Source: Rhodocytophaga aerolata | Lineage (GTDB): Bacteria > Bacteroidota > Bacteroidia > Cytophagales > 172606-1 | NCBI RefSeq assembly: GCF_030503435.1 | Contig: NZ_JAUKPO010000006.1 | Span: 1-64,000, forward strand | DNA: 64,000 bases | Direction of reading: 5' to 3' | Shown: positions 45,773 through 54,357 of the stretch, piece after piece | Numbering within the stretch: position 1 is the first letter of the stretch | Layout of the letters: each line of letters starts with the position of its first letter | The notes under the pieces: generated by a model | What the model saw: the letters and a program-made list of their open reading frames with translations, nothing else | Told to the model about the DNA's origin: nothing | Database searches by the model: none | Translations under genes and position numbers: made by a program

Positions 45773-47302
45773 ATGGAATCTCTTAGCGAATTGATACGAT
45801 TGGTAACAAAAAAAAGGGTAAAAAAGGTTGAACTTTTTGATGAAAACAGTAGGAATAAGTCAAGCAATTATTTTAGATTATTTGATGGAATTCATACCGA
45901 AAAGTATCAATCAGATGCAGATGCAGCAAAGGATATTTATGCCTGCGATCCTTCTGAAAAAAAATATCTGATTTTAAAGACACGTTTAAAGCAGAAACTT
46001 CTTAATACTTTATTCTTTCTTGACTTCGAAGATGAAAACACCCCACAATATAAAGCTGTGCTCTATGAGTGTAATAAAGCGTTATACTGTGCAAAAGTAT
46101 TATTAATGAATGGCTCAAAGAGAATTGCTATCCCTGCCATAGAAAAAACACTTAAAAGAGCCCAGGAATTTCATTTAACAGATATTGAACTGGAGTGTGC
46201 AAAAATTTTAAGAAGCCATTATAGTACTAGCAATCAGTACAAAGAATTTGTACAGTATAAAGAACTAGCCGATCAGATTGAGCAACGGCTGCACGCAGAG
46301 AATGTATCCGATAGATACTACCAGGAGTTGGTTGCTATGTATGCGAAATCTAAGTCGAACAGGCCCAAAGTAAAGCGTTTGGCTGAAAAGTATTATAAAG
46401 TTTTACAAGAAGATTTTAAAAAGTACGATAGCACCAAGCTAAGTCTTAATTATTTTAAGATCAAAACTATGTTTCATCAGTTCTCTGATGACTATGCCGC
46501 TGCTATTGAAGTAACTGAGCAAGCAGAGGCATATGTAAAGAAAAACCCTAAGTTTCATCCGGCCTCCAGAATTGAGGAATTGGCCATTCAAAAGATGAAT
46601 TTCTATCTGCATTTGAAGAATTTTGAAGGTGGAGAAATATATGCCAAAAAAACTGTTACACTTTTTGAAGAAGGCAGTACTAACTGGTATAGTTTTCAGG
46701 AATATTATTTATTGCTGGCCATGCATACTGGGCAGTATTTGAAAGCTGCTCAAATATTTCAATCGGTTGTAGAGTTGTCTAGCTTCCGCTTACTTTCTGA
46801 GATAAAAAAGGAACGGTGGAGAATCTTTCAAGCCTATCTGCATTATATATATAAGTCGCAGAAGATAAAGGAAATCCGGCCAGCTATTCAGAATGCTAAA
46901 ACTAACTTTAGAGTAAACGAATTCTTGGAGGAAAAACCAGCTTTCGCTAAAGAAAAAAGAGGGTTAAATATTGCAGCCTTAACCGTTCAGATTATGTTTT
47001 ATCTGGAGAAATTTGAAACAGATAAAGTAAATGAATGTGTGAATGCAATTTCAAAATATTGCAGAAGATATCCCAAAAAGGACATCAACTTCAGAAGTGA
47101 GTGTTTCATAGAAATGTTGGTAAATATGAGTAAAGAAGATTTTAGATTTTACCAGACAAGAAAGGCTTCCGAAAAAATCTATGAAGAAATGATATCCATA
47201 CATATGGAGTATCATGGAGGGAACAGAGCGTTAGAAGTAATGCCCTATGAAGTTATGTGGAATATTATATTAGACAGATTAAAGACTTACAAATACGGTT
47301 GA
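45773..47302 (+). CDS. Hypothetical protein, probable helical-repeat (TPR-like) protein
   Basis: A 509-residue cytoplasmic protein (no signal peptide or membrane helix) that I do not recognise. It is rich in Lys, Glu and aromatic residues and appears all-helical, with loose 34-40 residue periodicity (AIEVTEQAEAYVKKNPKFHP, LLLAMHTGQYLKAAQIFQ), like the TPR solenoids of Bacteroidota regulators. No catalytic motif is visible. It is monocistronic, with a long structured upstream region and its own terminator. Confidence 0.8.
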   Translation: MESLSELIRLVTKKRVKKVELFDENSRNKSSNYFRLFDGIHTEKYQSDADAAKDIYACDPSEKKYLILKTRLKQKLLNTLFFLDFEDENTPQYKAVLYECNKALYCAKVLLMNGSKRIAIPAIEKTLKRAQEFHLTDIELECAKILRSHYSTSNQYKEFVQYKELADQIEQRLHAENVSDRYYQELVAMYAKSKSNRPKVKRLAEKYYKVLQEDFKKYDSTKLSLNYFKIKTMFHQFSDDYAAAIEVTEQAEAYVKKNPKFHPASRIEELAIQKMNFYLHLKNFEGGEIYAKKTVTLFEEGSTNWYSFQEYYLLLAMHTGQYLKAAQIFQSVVELSSFRLLSEIKKERWRIFQAYLHYIYKSQKIKEIRPAIQNAKTNFRVNEFLEEKPAFAKEKRGLNIAALTVQIMFYLEKFETDKVNECVNAISKYCRRYPKKDINFRSECFIEMLVNMSKEDFRFYQTRKASEKIYEEMISIHMEYHGGNRALEVMPYEVMWNIILDRLKTYKYG

Positions 47303-47329
47303 TTGTAACTATCTCGTGTAATCCTTGTG

Positions 47330-47360
47330 AAGAAAGGCTGCCCAACTGGCAGCCTTTCTT
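47330..47360 (+). terminator. Terminator of the orphan gene
   Basis: AAGAAAGGCTGCC pairs with GGCAGCCTTTCTT around a 5-base loop, 28 bases after the stop. Confidence 0.87.
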
Positions 47361-47714
47361 AGTATATATAGCCTTATAATGTAAACTCACATAAGCAGAT
47401 AACACATGACTTAAAACGATTCCTGATAGGTAATAAAACTGTTGACTTATGAAATATTAATTCTACGAATTATAACTACATATGGAGTTTTATGCAATAC
47501 ATTCAAGCCTATAATTAACAGCGGTTACCTTTCAGATAGTTGAAAATAGATTCTTCTACGAAGTAAATTGTATATAGCAATGCTTTGCTTGTTTACAATA
47601 AGTATTATGTACCCTCACTTTATACATATGTAATGTATAGTTGTAGATCAAAAAATGATACCTATAGTTTAGTTGTACTTATGTAAAATACTATTCATGT
47701 AAGTAAGATACCCT
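47361..47714. other. AT-rich non-coding gap before the first collagen-like lipoprotein
   Basis: No gene is supported. The only feature noticed is AGATCAAA (47645) followed by CCTATAGTTT (47661), which also occurs in the same order before the second paralogue (49011 and 49020) and may be a shared promoter region. Confidence 0.4.
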
Positions 47715-48746
47715 ATGAAATCATTTTTGTTTCGAAGATTTGCAGCTAGAATGATCCAATGTGCTGCTTTTTTTTTAATTGTATTTTTATATAGTTGCAA
47801 AGGAGAAGATGGCGAAGTAGGGCCAAAAGGAGATACCGGAGAAACAGGGACTCAAGGCACTCCTGGTATACAAGGTCCGCTGGGTGCTCAAGGTCCACAG
47901 GGACCCCAGGGTCCGCAAGGTCCGGCAGGAGAAGGCTATGAAAAAGCTTTTGAAAATGGATACATTAAAGGAACTATTAAAGGTACACGTAGAGATGGTA
48001 CTGGCTTTGAACAAGCTTTTAATTTTAAACTAGCATTTAACACAGAGGGGTTTATCAAAAATGGGGAAGCACACGAACTGGTACTTTCGCGCTTTGAGAA
48101 ACGCATAGATGAAAATGCGATCAAACTGACTTTGTTGGTGAAAGACAAAGATAAGCCTACACAGTCTTTTAGTCTGACTGATTTTCAACTCAATTTCTCC
48201 CATATACTAGATGATAGAAGCAGATTTATTTTTTCTACAGAAACTGACTTTCAATCGTGGTGGATTCAATTACCTATGTCAATTAATAATAACCAGACCT
48301 ATCAGTTGACCGATTATGGTCTGGAGCCTGAGTATTATGTATCGTCAACAGATAAAGCATACTATGTTTTTACAACAAAAAATGGCAGTAGGGTATATTT
48401 TGATGCCGTGGGAAGTAATGAAAGTGAGCCAGGTATGTTTGCCTATATAGTAAATAATAATGGCATAAAAAGCTTTACCTCTCAAACTTATGAAGAGCTT
48501 AGCTATGCTGATCAAGTTTTTACTACAACAGATCATGTTAATTTAGCTGACCAGTTTGAAGTGCCTGCAGACACATATCAAATTTCTGAGTATGCTTATA
48601 ACAAAACAACCGGAGTGGTAACATTTAGTTTTAAAGTAAACGTGGGATCTTTTTCTAAAAATAGATCATATAACCCAGCCGAAATTAATGGTACGGTAAG
48701 TGTTAATGTATTTGATGGACAGGTAATGCGGGAGGGAGCAGAATAG
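47715..48746 (+). CDS. Lipoprotein with collagen-like Gly-X-Y segment (paralogue 1)
   Basis: A 343-residue predicted lipoprotein (lipobox LYSC, Cys28). Directly after the Cys it carries about 15 uninterrupted Gly-X-Y triplets (residues 30-74), including GPKGDTGETGTQG and three GPQ in a row. After GEGYEKAFENGYIKGTIKGTRRDG comes a ~260-residue beta-rich domain with no recognised family. Gly-X-Y repeats form triple helices, so a trimeric stalk lifting the C-terminal domain off the membrane is the likely shape; that is inference. The next gene is a clear paralogue with a shorter stalk. Confidence 0.85.
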   Translation: MKSFLFRRFAARMIQCAAFFLIVFLYSCKGEDGEVGPKGDTGETGTQGTPGIQGPLGAQGPQGPQGPQGPAGEGYEKAFENGYIKGTIKGTRRDGTGFEQAFNFKLAFNTEGFIKNGEAHELVLSRFEKRIDENAIKLTLLVKDKDKPTQSFSLTDFQLNFSHILDDRSRFIFSTETDFQSWWIQLPMSINNNQTYQLTDYGLEPEYYVSSTDKAYYVFTTKNGSRVYFDAVGSNESEPGMFAYIVNNNGIKSFTSQTYEELSYADQVFTTTDHVNLADQFEVPADTYQISEYAYNKTTGVVTFSFKVNVGSFSKNRSYNPAEINGTVSVNVFDGQVMREGAE

Positions 48747-48768
48747 ATTTATAAGGTACTATTTATGT

Positions 48769-48813
48769 AAGATGCTATACTTGCAGGATAAACACCTGTA
48801 AGTATAGCATCTT
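48769..48813 (+). terminator. Terminator after collagen-like paralogue 1
   Basis: A 19-base arm (AAGATGCTATACTTGCAGG) pairs with CCTGTAAGTATAGCATCTT around a 7-base loop, with one mismatch. It separates the two paralogues into independent units. The remaining bases to 49053 contain no gene. Confidence 0.75.
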
Positions 48814-49023
48814 ATGTTTTATGCAAATAAGAGCTAGATAACGGTAAAATAAATATTCTATTTTTAATCTTTCCTTCAATGCTCTGATTTGAATTTATTA
48901 ATTAACATCTTGTTAGTCAGGTAAGTATGTTAATTATTTTTAAGATGTTTACTATTCTTTCTTCAAACATACCAAAGGTGTGATATAGTAAAAATAAGAA
49001 CAAATGGATAAGATCAAAGCCTA

Positions 49024-49031
49024 TAGTTTTG
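49024..49031 (+). promoter_or_regulatory. -7 promoter element of collagen-like paralogue 2
   Basis: TAGTTTTG fits TAnnTTTG, 22 bases before the start codon. The wider block CCTATAGTTT is shared with the region before paralogue 1. Confidence 0.4.
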
Positions 49032-49053
49032 AGAAAATTCAAACAATATTCTT

Positions 49054-50058
49054 ATGAAATTTGGAAATTCCACAAAACAATTGTTCAAACAATCATCATT
49101 TTTTGCATTGGCTTTAACCATTGCAGTAGTAAGTTGTAAAGGCCCAGAAGGCGAAGTAGGACCAAAAGGAGATACAGGCGCTACTGGTGCTCAAGGCATT
49201 ACCGGAGATAGCTATGATAAAGCATTAGAAAACGGTTTTTTAAAAGGCACTATACAAGGAACCAGAAAAGACGGTACTGCATTTGAAGAAGCTTTTGAGT
49301 ATAAACTGACTAATCTTGCAGCAAAGTTTGAAAGTGTCTCTTCAACTGAACACACTATACATCTGAATCGTTTTAAAAGTGTATTTGGAGATAATAATTC
49401 TGCATCTATGGGACTGCAAGTTACCAATAAAGATCAGGCAGGTGCTACAGCTAAATTAAATGGTGCTTATTTTTATTTTCAAAAAGAATTGTCAGGTAAA
49501 AAATTATTTTTAATTAGCGCAGAACCTAGATTCACAGATAGAAATATGGTTTTACCAATGTCAAAAGAGAATAATAAAAACTATAAGTTGGTTGATTATG
49601 GTCTAAACTTTGAGAACTATTCAGGAGAAAATAATGAGAGGTATGTAATATATAAAGACACTGATGGCAATAGCATTTATTTTGCTGAAAAATATTATTT
49701 TGACGGAAGTACTGGATGGTATAATCCTTTCAGCTACATTATTAGTAGTGACGGTGTAAAGTCTACTAGCTCAGAAATATGGAATGGTGTTAGATGGTAT
49801 GAAGGTAATAAATTCCGTTCGTCTACAGGTGTTGATTTATCTGAAACTATTAATGTACCTGCAGATACGCAAGAGATTACTAATTTTGGTTATAATCCAA
49901 CTACAGGTTTATTATCTTTTGATTATAAAATAATCATCAGTGAACTTAGATCTCTTGATAATTCTATAAGAAATACTACTATGCATCCATTAGAAATTAA
50001 AGGTAGCTTTAGTGGTACTGTATATAACGGAGTGGTGATGAGAAAAAGTTTTGAGTAA
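49054..50058 (+). CDS. Lipoprotein with collagen-like Gly-X-Y segment (paralogue 2)
   Basis: A 334-residue lipoprotein related to the preceding gene throughout. Cys28 is the lipid site (VVSC), at the same residue number, and is followed by only ~8 Gly-X-Y triplets (GPEGEVGPKGDTGATG). After SYDKALENGFLKGTIQGTRKDG a beta-rich domain ends EIKGSFSGTVYNGVVMRKS, matching EINGTVSVNVFDGQVMREG in paralogue 1. The C-terminal domain is of unknown function. Stalk length is the most obvious difference, as if triplets were gained or lost after duplication. Confidence 0.85.
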   Translation: MKFGNSTKQLFKQSSFFALALTIAVVSCKGPEGEVGPKGDTGATGAQGITGDSYDKALENGFLKGTIQGTRKDGTAFEEAFEYKLTNLAAKFESVSSTEHTIHLNRFKSVFGDNNSASMGLQVTNKDQAGATAKLNGAYFYFQKELSGKKLFLISAEPRFTDRNMVLPMSKENNKNYKLVDYGLNFENYSGENNERYVIYKDTDGNSIYFAEKYYFDGSTGWYNPFSYIISSDGVKSTSSEIWNGVRWYEGNKFRSSTGVDLSETINVPADTQEITNFGYNPTTGLLSFDYKIIISELRSLDNSIRNTTMHPLEIKGSFSGTVYNGVVMRKSFE

Positions 50059-50073
50059 CCATTAAAATAAGAG

Positions 50074-50115
50074 TAAAGCAAAAAAGCCTGTAGTTATATA
50101 GGCTTTTTTGCTTTA
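50074..50115. terminator. Bidirectional terminator between collagen-like paralogue 2 and murF
   Basis: A perfect 15-bp stem TAAAGCAAAAAAGCC / GGCTTTTTTGCTTTA with a 12-base loop lies between two convergent genes. Confidence 0.9.
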
Positions 50116-50128
50116 GGGCGTAACATAA

Positions 50129-51424
50129 TTATAGTAGATCTACAATAGTTTCTAATCCCATTCCCCGGGAGCCTTTGATGAGTATTTGAGCATTAAATAT
50201 TTTATTTTCCAGCAGCCAGTTATTCAGCGAGAACTTATCTATGAAGTATAAAGCTTTGGGGTTGGCGGCTACAGCAGCTTGCATCCTCTTTCCACATAGT
50301 AACACTTTATCAAAATGTCCCCGGGCCACTACTTCACCAATTTTTAGATGTTCTGCTTCACTTTCTCCTCCTAGTTCAAACATATCGCCAAGTATCACCA
50401 CCTTGTTAGGAGCCTGTACAGTCATAAAATATTCTAAAGAGGCCTGCATAGAGGTGGGGTTTGCATTGTAAGCATCGAGGAAAATAGTATTTGATCCTTT
50501 TTTTACTACCTGAGAACGGTTGTTGTCAGACAAATATTCACTAATAGCCATATTAGCTGCATCTGCATCTACCTCAAAATATTTACCTACACACAAAGCT
50601 GCCGCTATATTCTCAAAATTGTGTGCTCCGGAAAGTTGGGTTTCCACTATTTCACCATTTTCACTGCGGTATTTTACAAAAGGAGTAGAAGCCAGCAACT
50701 CACAGCTAAAGTAATTCCCTACCTGAGGGTATTGTACAACTTCCCCGAAATAACGGGATTCAATCATTTGCTGTAATGCCTCATTTAATGAATTAGAAAA
50801 TACGACTCCATTACGGAATTGGAGGAAATCATAAAGTTCTCCTTTGCCGCGTTTTACACCTTCTATACCGCCAAAACCTTCCAGATGAGCTCTGCCAATA
50901 TTGGTAATTATCCCATGTGTAGGTTCGCAAATAGTAACCAATTCTTCTATATCTCCCACTTTATTTGCACCCATTTCTATAATGGCTATTTCAATATCGC
51001 TGGTAATAGACAGTAAAGTAAGGGGTACACCAATGTGGTTGTTTAGATTTCCTTTGGTGGCATAGGTTCTGTATTTCTTTCCTAATACTGCATTTATTAA
51101 TTCTTTTGTCGTTGTTTTCCCGTTAGAGCCTGTAATTCCAATAAATGGAATGGTTAATTGTCGCCGGTGATAGTTGGCAAGTTGTTGCAATGCTTTTAAT
51201 GAATTCTCTACTAAAATGTACCGGTTATCAAGGGCAAACTCTTTTTCATCTACCACTGCATAAGTTGCTCCTGCATCCAGAGCTTGTGCGGCAAATGTGT
51301 TTCCGTTAAACTTGTCGCCTTTGAGTGCAAAGAATAAAGAGCCAGGTAGTATCTTCCGTGTATCTGTAGAAACATTTTTACAGGATAAGTATACTTTATA
51401 TAAATTTTCCAGGTCAGTTTGCAT
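50129..51424 (-). CDS. murF: UDP-N-acetylmuramoyl-tripeptide--D-alanyl-D-alanine ligase
   Basis: Adds D-Ala-D-Ala to the UDP-MurNAc tripeptide, the last cytoplasmic step of peptidoglycan precursor synthesis. The Mur ligase ATP loop is GSNGKTTT (residues 99-106 from the chosen start). The N-terminal domain contains VSTDTRKILPGSLFFALKG, typical of MurF, and the C-terminal domain VVILGDMFELGGESEAEH. The ATG at 51424 gives 431 residues; the frame is open to 51475 without family resemblance. It stands apart from the usual mur-fts cluster, as is common for murF in Bacteroidota. Confidence 0.92.
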   Translation of the reverse strand: MQTDLENLYKVYLSCKNVSTDTRKILPGSLFFALKGDKFNGNTFAAQALDAGATYAVVDEKEFALDNRYILVENSLKALQQLANYHRRQLTIPFIGITGSNGKTTTKELINAVLGKKYRTYATKGNLNNHIGVPLTLLSITSDIEIAIIEMGANKVGDIEELVTICEPTHGIITNIGRAHLEGFGGIEGVKRGKGELYDFLQFRNGVVFSNSLNEALQQMIESRYFGEVVQYPQVGNYFSCELLASTPFVKYRSENGEIVETQLSGAHNFENIAAALCVGKYFEVDADAANMAISEYLSDNNRSQVVKKGSNTIFLDAYNANPTSMQASLEYFMTVQAPNKVVILGDMFELGGESEAEHLKIGEVVARGHFDKVLLCGKRMQAAVAANPKALYFIDKFSLNNWLLENKIFNAQILIKGSRGMGLETIVDLL

Positions 51425-51472
51425 AGAAGAAAAGTTTGTGGATTTTGAAACATTATTGTTCTGTAGATATAA

Positions 51473-51480
51473 CAAAATTA
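51473..51480 (-). promoter_or_regulatory. -7 promoter element of murF
   Basis: The minus strand reads TAATTTTG, fitting TAnnTTTG, 49 bases before the murF start. This also supports the shorter start, since the longer frame would begin inside the promoter. Confidence 0.4.
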
Positions 51481-51654
51481 TAGTACTATTGCTTTATAAG
51501 TAGATGTAAACCAGGCAAACCGGATGCTACCCATATATTAGAACTAATACACATGCAAAATAGGCAAAATATCATAGACTAATTATCTGTTGAATATAAA
51601 AGCACTAAAAGTACACGTTATTATAAAGCAAATAGTTATTAAATACTTCATTCA

Positions 51655-53901
51655 GTGAACAGGCACTTGCTCCCTTTTATTCGTATTGTTTGGCTGTTCT
51701 GCCTAGCGTTGATAAATTACTGGGCAGCGGTTGCTCAATCATATACCTTTGCCTATGAGACCAGTATTCCCTTAGTGGTAGATGGAGATACGTTGAATAA
51801 TAGCTGGGCTGGCGGGTTAAACGCGGGTCAGTTTAGTACAATGCATTTAAATAACGATGCTATAGAAGATTTAGTAGTATTTGACCGGACAACTAACAAA
51901 CTTACCACTTATATAGCTGTACCTTACCAAAATTCATACCGCTACCAGCATACACCTACCTATGAGCAGCAATTTCCGGAAGGCCTTCAGTTTTGGATGC
52001 TCCTCGCAGATTATAACAACGATGGTAAAAAAGATATATTTACTCATACAAACTTAGGAATCAAAGTCTATAAAAATATATCTGCTCCAAGCCAGCTACA
52101 ATGGGAACTAGTAGCAGATCCGCTAGAAACACAAGGTTTTTCGGGCATTATTAACTTATATGTTTCTTCTACAGATATTCCGGCGATTGTGGATGTAGAT
52201 AATGACGGCGACCTGGATATTCTCACGTTCGATGATGTGGGTGGCTCAGTAGAATATCACCTGAACCGGAGTAAAGAGAATGCAGGGAACACGGAAACCT
52301 TAGATTTTCAGAAGGTGAATGCTTGCTGGGGTAAATTCCGGCAGGGCAGTGGCTGTCAGGAGTTTTACTTTGGCATTGATTGCGGCCCTTCAACCGGCAG
52401 AACCGGTAATGTACAGCGGGTAATGCATAGTGGTTCGTCTCTTTTATTGCTTGACCTGGATGGCGACGAAGACAAAGACCTGCTTAATGGCCACACAGGA
52501 TGTGATGGACTGGCTCGTTTAGTTAACCAGGGAAATGCTGCTACTGCTTTATTTACGGCTTTCGACAAACAATTTCCAGCCAGTACGCCAATAAATTTTC
52601 CTACTTTTCCGGCAGTATACTATGAAGACCTGGATTTTGATGGAATAAAAGATCTGATTGCTGCACCCAATGTATTTGATAATGAATTAGATAACGTAGA
52701 TTTTACCCGGTCAGGTTGGTTTTATAAGAATACCGGAAGTACTGAAACGCCACAATTTGAGCTCAAGCAAACGAATTTTCTGCAGGCCACTATGCTGGAT
52801 ATAGGGGAGAATGCTTCCCCGGCTTTGGCTGATTATGATGGGGATGGCGACCTGGATTTATTTATAGGCAGCAGAGGCAAATGGGATGCAAGTCAGAATA
52901 AGTTTTACGCTACCATTTATTTATACAACAATGTAGGTACCGCGCAGAAACCAGTTTTTGAGTTGTTGACTGATGATTACTTAAACTTGTCTTCACTTCA
53001 GGTTACAGATATAAAGCCATCTTTTCATGATCTGAATGGCGACCGGTCGCTTGATTTGATCTTCTCTTCTACCTCCGGAAGAAATGCAACGTTACAATAT
53101 ATGCTTAATCAAGCTCCCAGAAATGAGGTATTTGCTTTTTCTGTAAACAATCTCCAAAGCTGGCCACTTAGCTTTTCACCTACGGATGTACCATTATTAT
53201 ATGATATAGATGGAGATAAAGATTTAGATGCATTGGTAGGAAAATTTAATGGAAGTCTGGAGTATTACAAGAATACAGGTTCCAATGCTTCGCCAGCATA
53301 TACTTTAGAAAATGCCAGTTTGGGCGGGCTGCCAGCTGATCCTTTTGCCCGTTACCTGGCGTTAACCGTAGCCGACCTGGACAATGATGGAAAACCTGAG
53401 TTGATCACTGGCGATAGAAAAGGGATATTGAAAATATATGCAGATTTTGCAAATCAGCTAACAAAGCCATTCACGCCTGTTACAGATTTTGTGTGGAATA
53501 ATCTACAAAAAGAACTTTCTTCGCCCCAGTTAAATGGCATGCTTTTTCCAACGGCGGCTGATCTTAACGGCGACAATTTGCCAGAGTTGATTGTAGGAAC
53601 GCAGGCTGGAGGAATAATAGTATTAGCAAATACCTCTGACGGGGGAAGCCCTGCGCCTGGTCCGGATGAGACCGGTACTGTTTTTCCTAACCCTACCAGT
53701 AGGTACATTTATTTGAATTTGCCTGCAGAAAGCGATGTAGCATTGTACTCGGTTGTGGGTCAACAATTAGTAACCCGCAAATCCGTTCCTGCCAACCGGG
53801 AAGTTGCCCTAGATCTCCATCATCTGCCGGCAGGAGTATACTTGTTGAAAATAGTTGCCGGCGAAGTCCAGACAGTAAAAAGAATCGTACTATACAGGTA
53901 G
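51655..53901 (+). CDS. FG-GAP/VCBS repeat protein with type IX secretion sorting domain
   Basis: A 748-residue secreted protein starting at GTG (no ATG is available upstream), with a signal peptide ending near AVAQ. The body has many calcium-binding FG-GAP style repeats: DVDNDGDLDIL, DYDGDGDLDLF, DIDGDKDLDAL, DLDNDGKPELI. These suggest a beta-propeller used in adhesion or surface binding. The last ~75 residues (VFPNPTSRYIYLNLP ... GVYLLKI) form a type A type IX sorting domain, so the protein should leave through SprA, encoded in this window. The stop codon is directly followed by the next ATG. Confidence 0.9.
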   Translation: MNRHLLPFIRIVWLFCLALINYWAAVAQSYTFAYETSIPLVVDGDTLNNSWAGGLNAGQFSTMHLNNDAIEDLVVFDRTTNKLTTYIAVPYQNSYRYQHTPTYEQQFPEGLQFWMLLADYNNDGKKDIFTHTNLGIKVYKNISAPSQLQWELVADPLETQGFSGIINLYVSSTDIPAIVDVDNDGDLDILTFDDVGGSVEYHLNRSKENAGNTETLDFQKVNACWGKFRQGSGCQEFYFGIDCGPSTGRTGNVQRVMHSGSSLLLLDLDGDEDKDLLNGHTGCDGLARLVNQGNAATALFTAFDKQFPASTPINFPTFPAVYYEDLDFDGIKDLIAAPNVFDNELDNVDFTRSGWFYKNTGSTETPQFELKQTNFLQATMLDIGENASPALADYDGDGDLDLFIGSRGKWDASQNKFYATIYLYNNVGTAQKPVFELLTDDYLNLSSLQVTDIKPSFHDLNGDRSLDLIFSSTSGRNATLQYMLNQAPRNEVFAFSVNNLQSWPLSFSPTDVPLLYDIDGDKDLDALVGKFNGSLEYYKNTGSNASPAYTLENASLGGLPADPFARYLALTVADLDNDGKPELITGDRKGILKIYADFANQLTKPFTPVTDFVWNNLQKELSSPQLNGMLFPTAADLNGDNLPELIVGTQAGGIIVLANTSDGGSPAPGPDETGTVFPNPTSRYIYLNLPAESDVALYSVVGQQLVTRKSVPANREVALDLHHLPAGVYLLKIVAGEVQTVKRIVLYR

Positions 53902-54300
53902 ATGCAAGCAGCTATTTATTTTCAGATACTAAACGATACAGCCTATACGTATGAAAAGCCTCTAGTAAATGCCTTAAAACAACAATTCCCAGCCTTGGTC
54001 ACTTTTGATTTTGATACTCAATCGGATAGAACCATGGTTGGCTATGCAATGGATTTACTAGAGAAATCAGAAAAAGCCATAATCATTATAGAAGCAACAG
54101 ATGGTCCGGCAAATGGGGTTATTATGTTTATGGAGAAAATAGCCATGAATAAAAATAAATGTATGGTGTTGTTAGTCGGGCAGCATCCATTTGTGCAAAA
54201 AATGCTTACTCCGCTGGAGGCAAATCAAGTTATTCAGGCAGAGCAGGATGGTGCCTATATGCAGAAAGTAATACAATTTTTGTCAGCAGAGCCCCTATAA
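53902..54300 (+). CDS. Hypothetical protein coupled to the FG-GAP gene
   Basis: A 132-residue cytoplasmic protein with no recognised family. Its ATG abuts the TAG of the preceding gene, so translation is probably coupled. The pattern of hydrophobic strands and helices (KAIIIIEATDG, KCMVLLVGQHPFV) suggests a small alpha/beta Rossmann-like domain. No catalytic motif is clear. The relation to the secreted FG-GAP protein is unexplained. Confidence 0.75.
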   Translation: MQAAIYFQILNDTAYTYEKPLVNALKQQFPALVTFDFDTQSDRTMVGYAMDLLEKSEKAIIIIEATDGPANGVIMFMEKIAMNKNKCMVLLVGQHPFVQKMLTPLEANQVIQAEQDGAYMQKVIQFLSAEPL

Positions 54301-54357
54301 ACTTTTTCAGCAGAATACAGGTTTTTAGTTATACCATCTATTTTTGCATACATTTCC

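Noticed and set aside
47715-47945. Gly-X-Y segment as a nucleotide-level tandem repeat or CRISPR-like array
   Set aside because: The 9-base periodicity comes from coding for Gly-X-Y triplets in frame; there are no conserved repeats with unique spacers.
54339-54346. TATTTTTG as a promoter for the thioredoxin-NHL gene
   Set aside because: It would put transcription start only a few bases before the ATG and has no -33 partner, so it is not listed as a feature.
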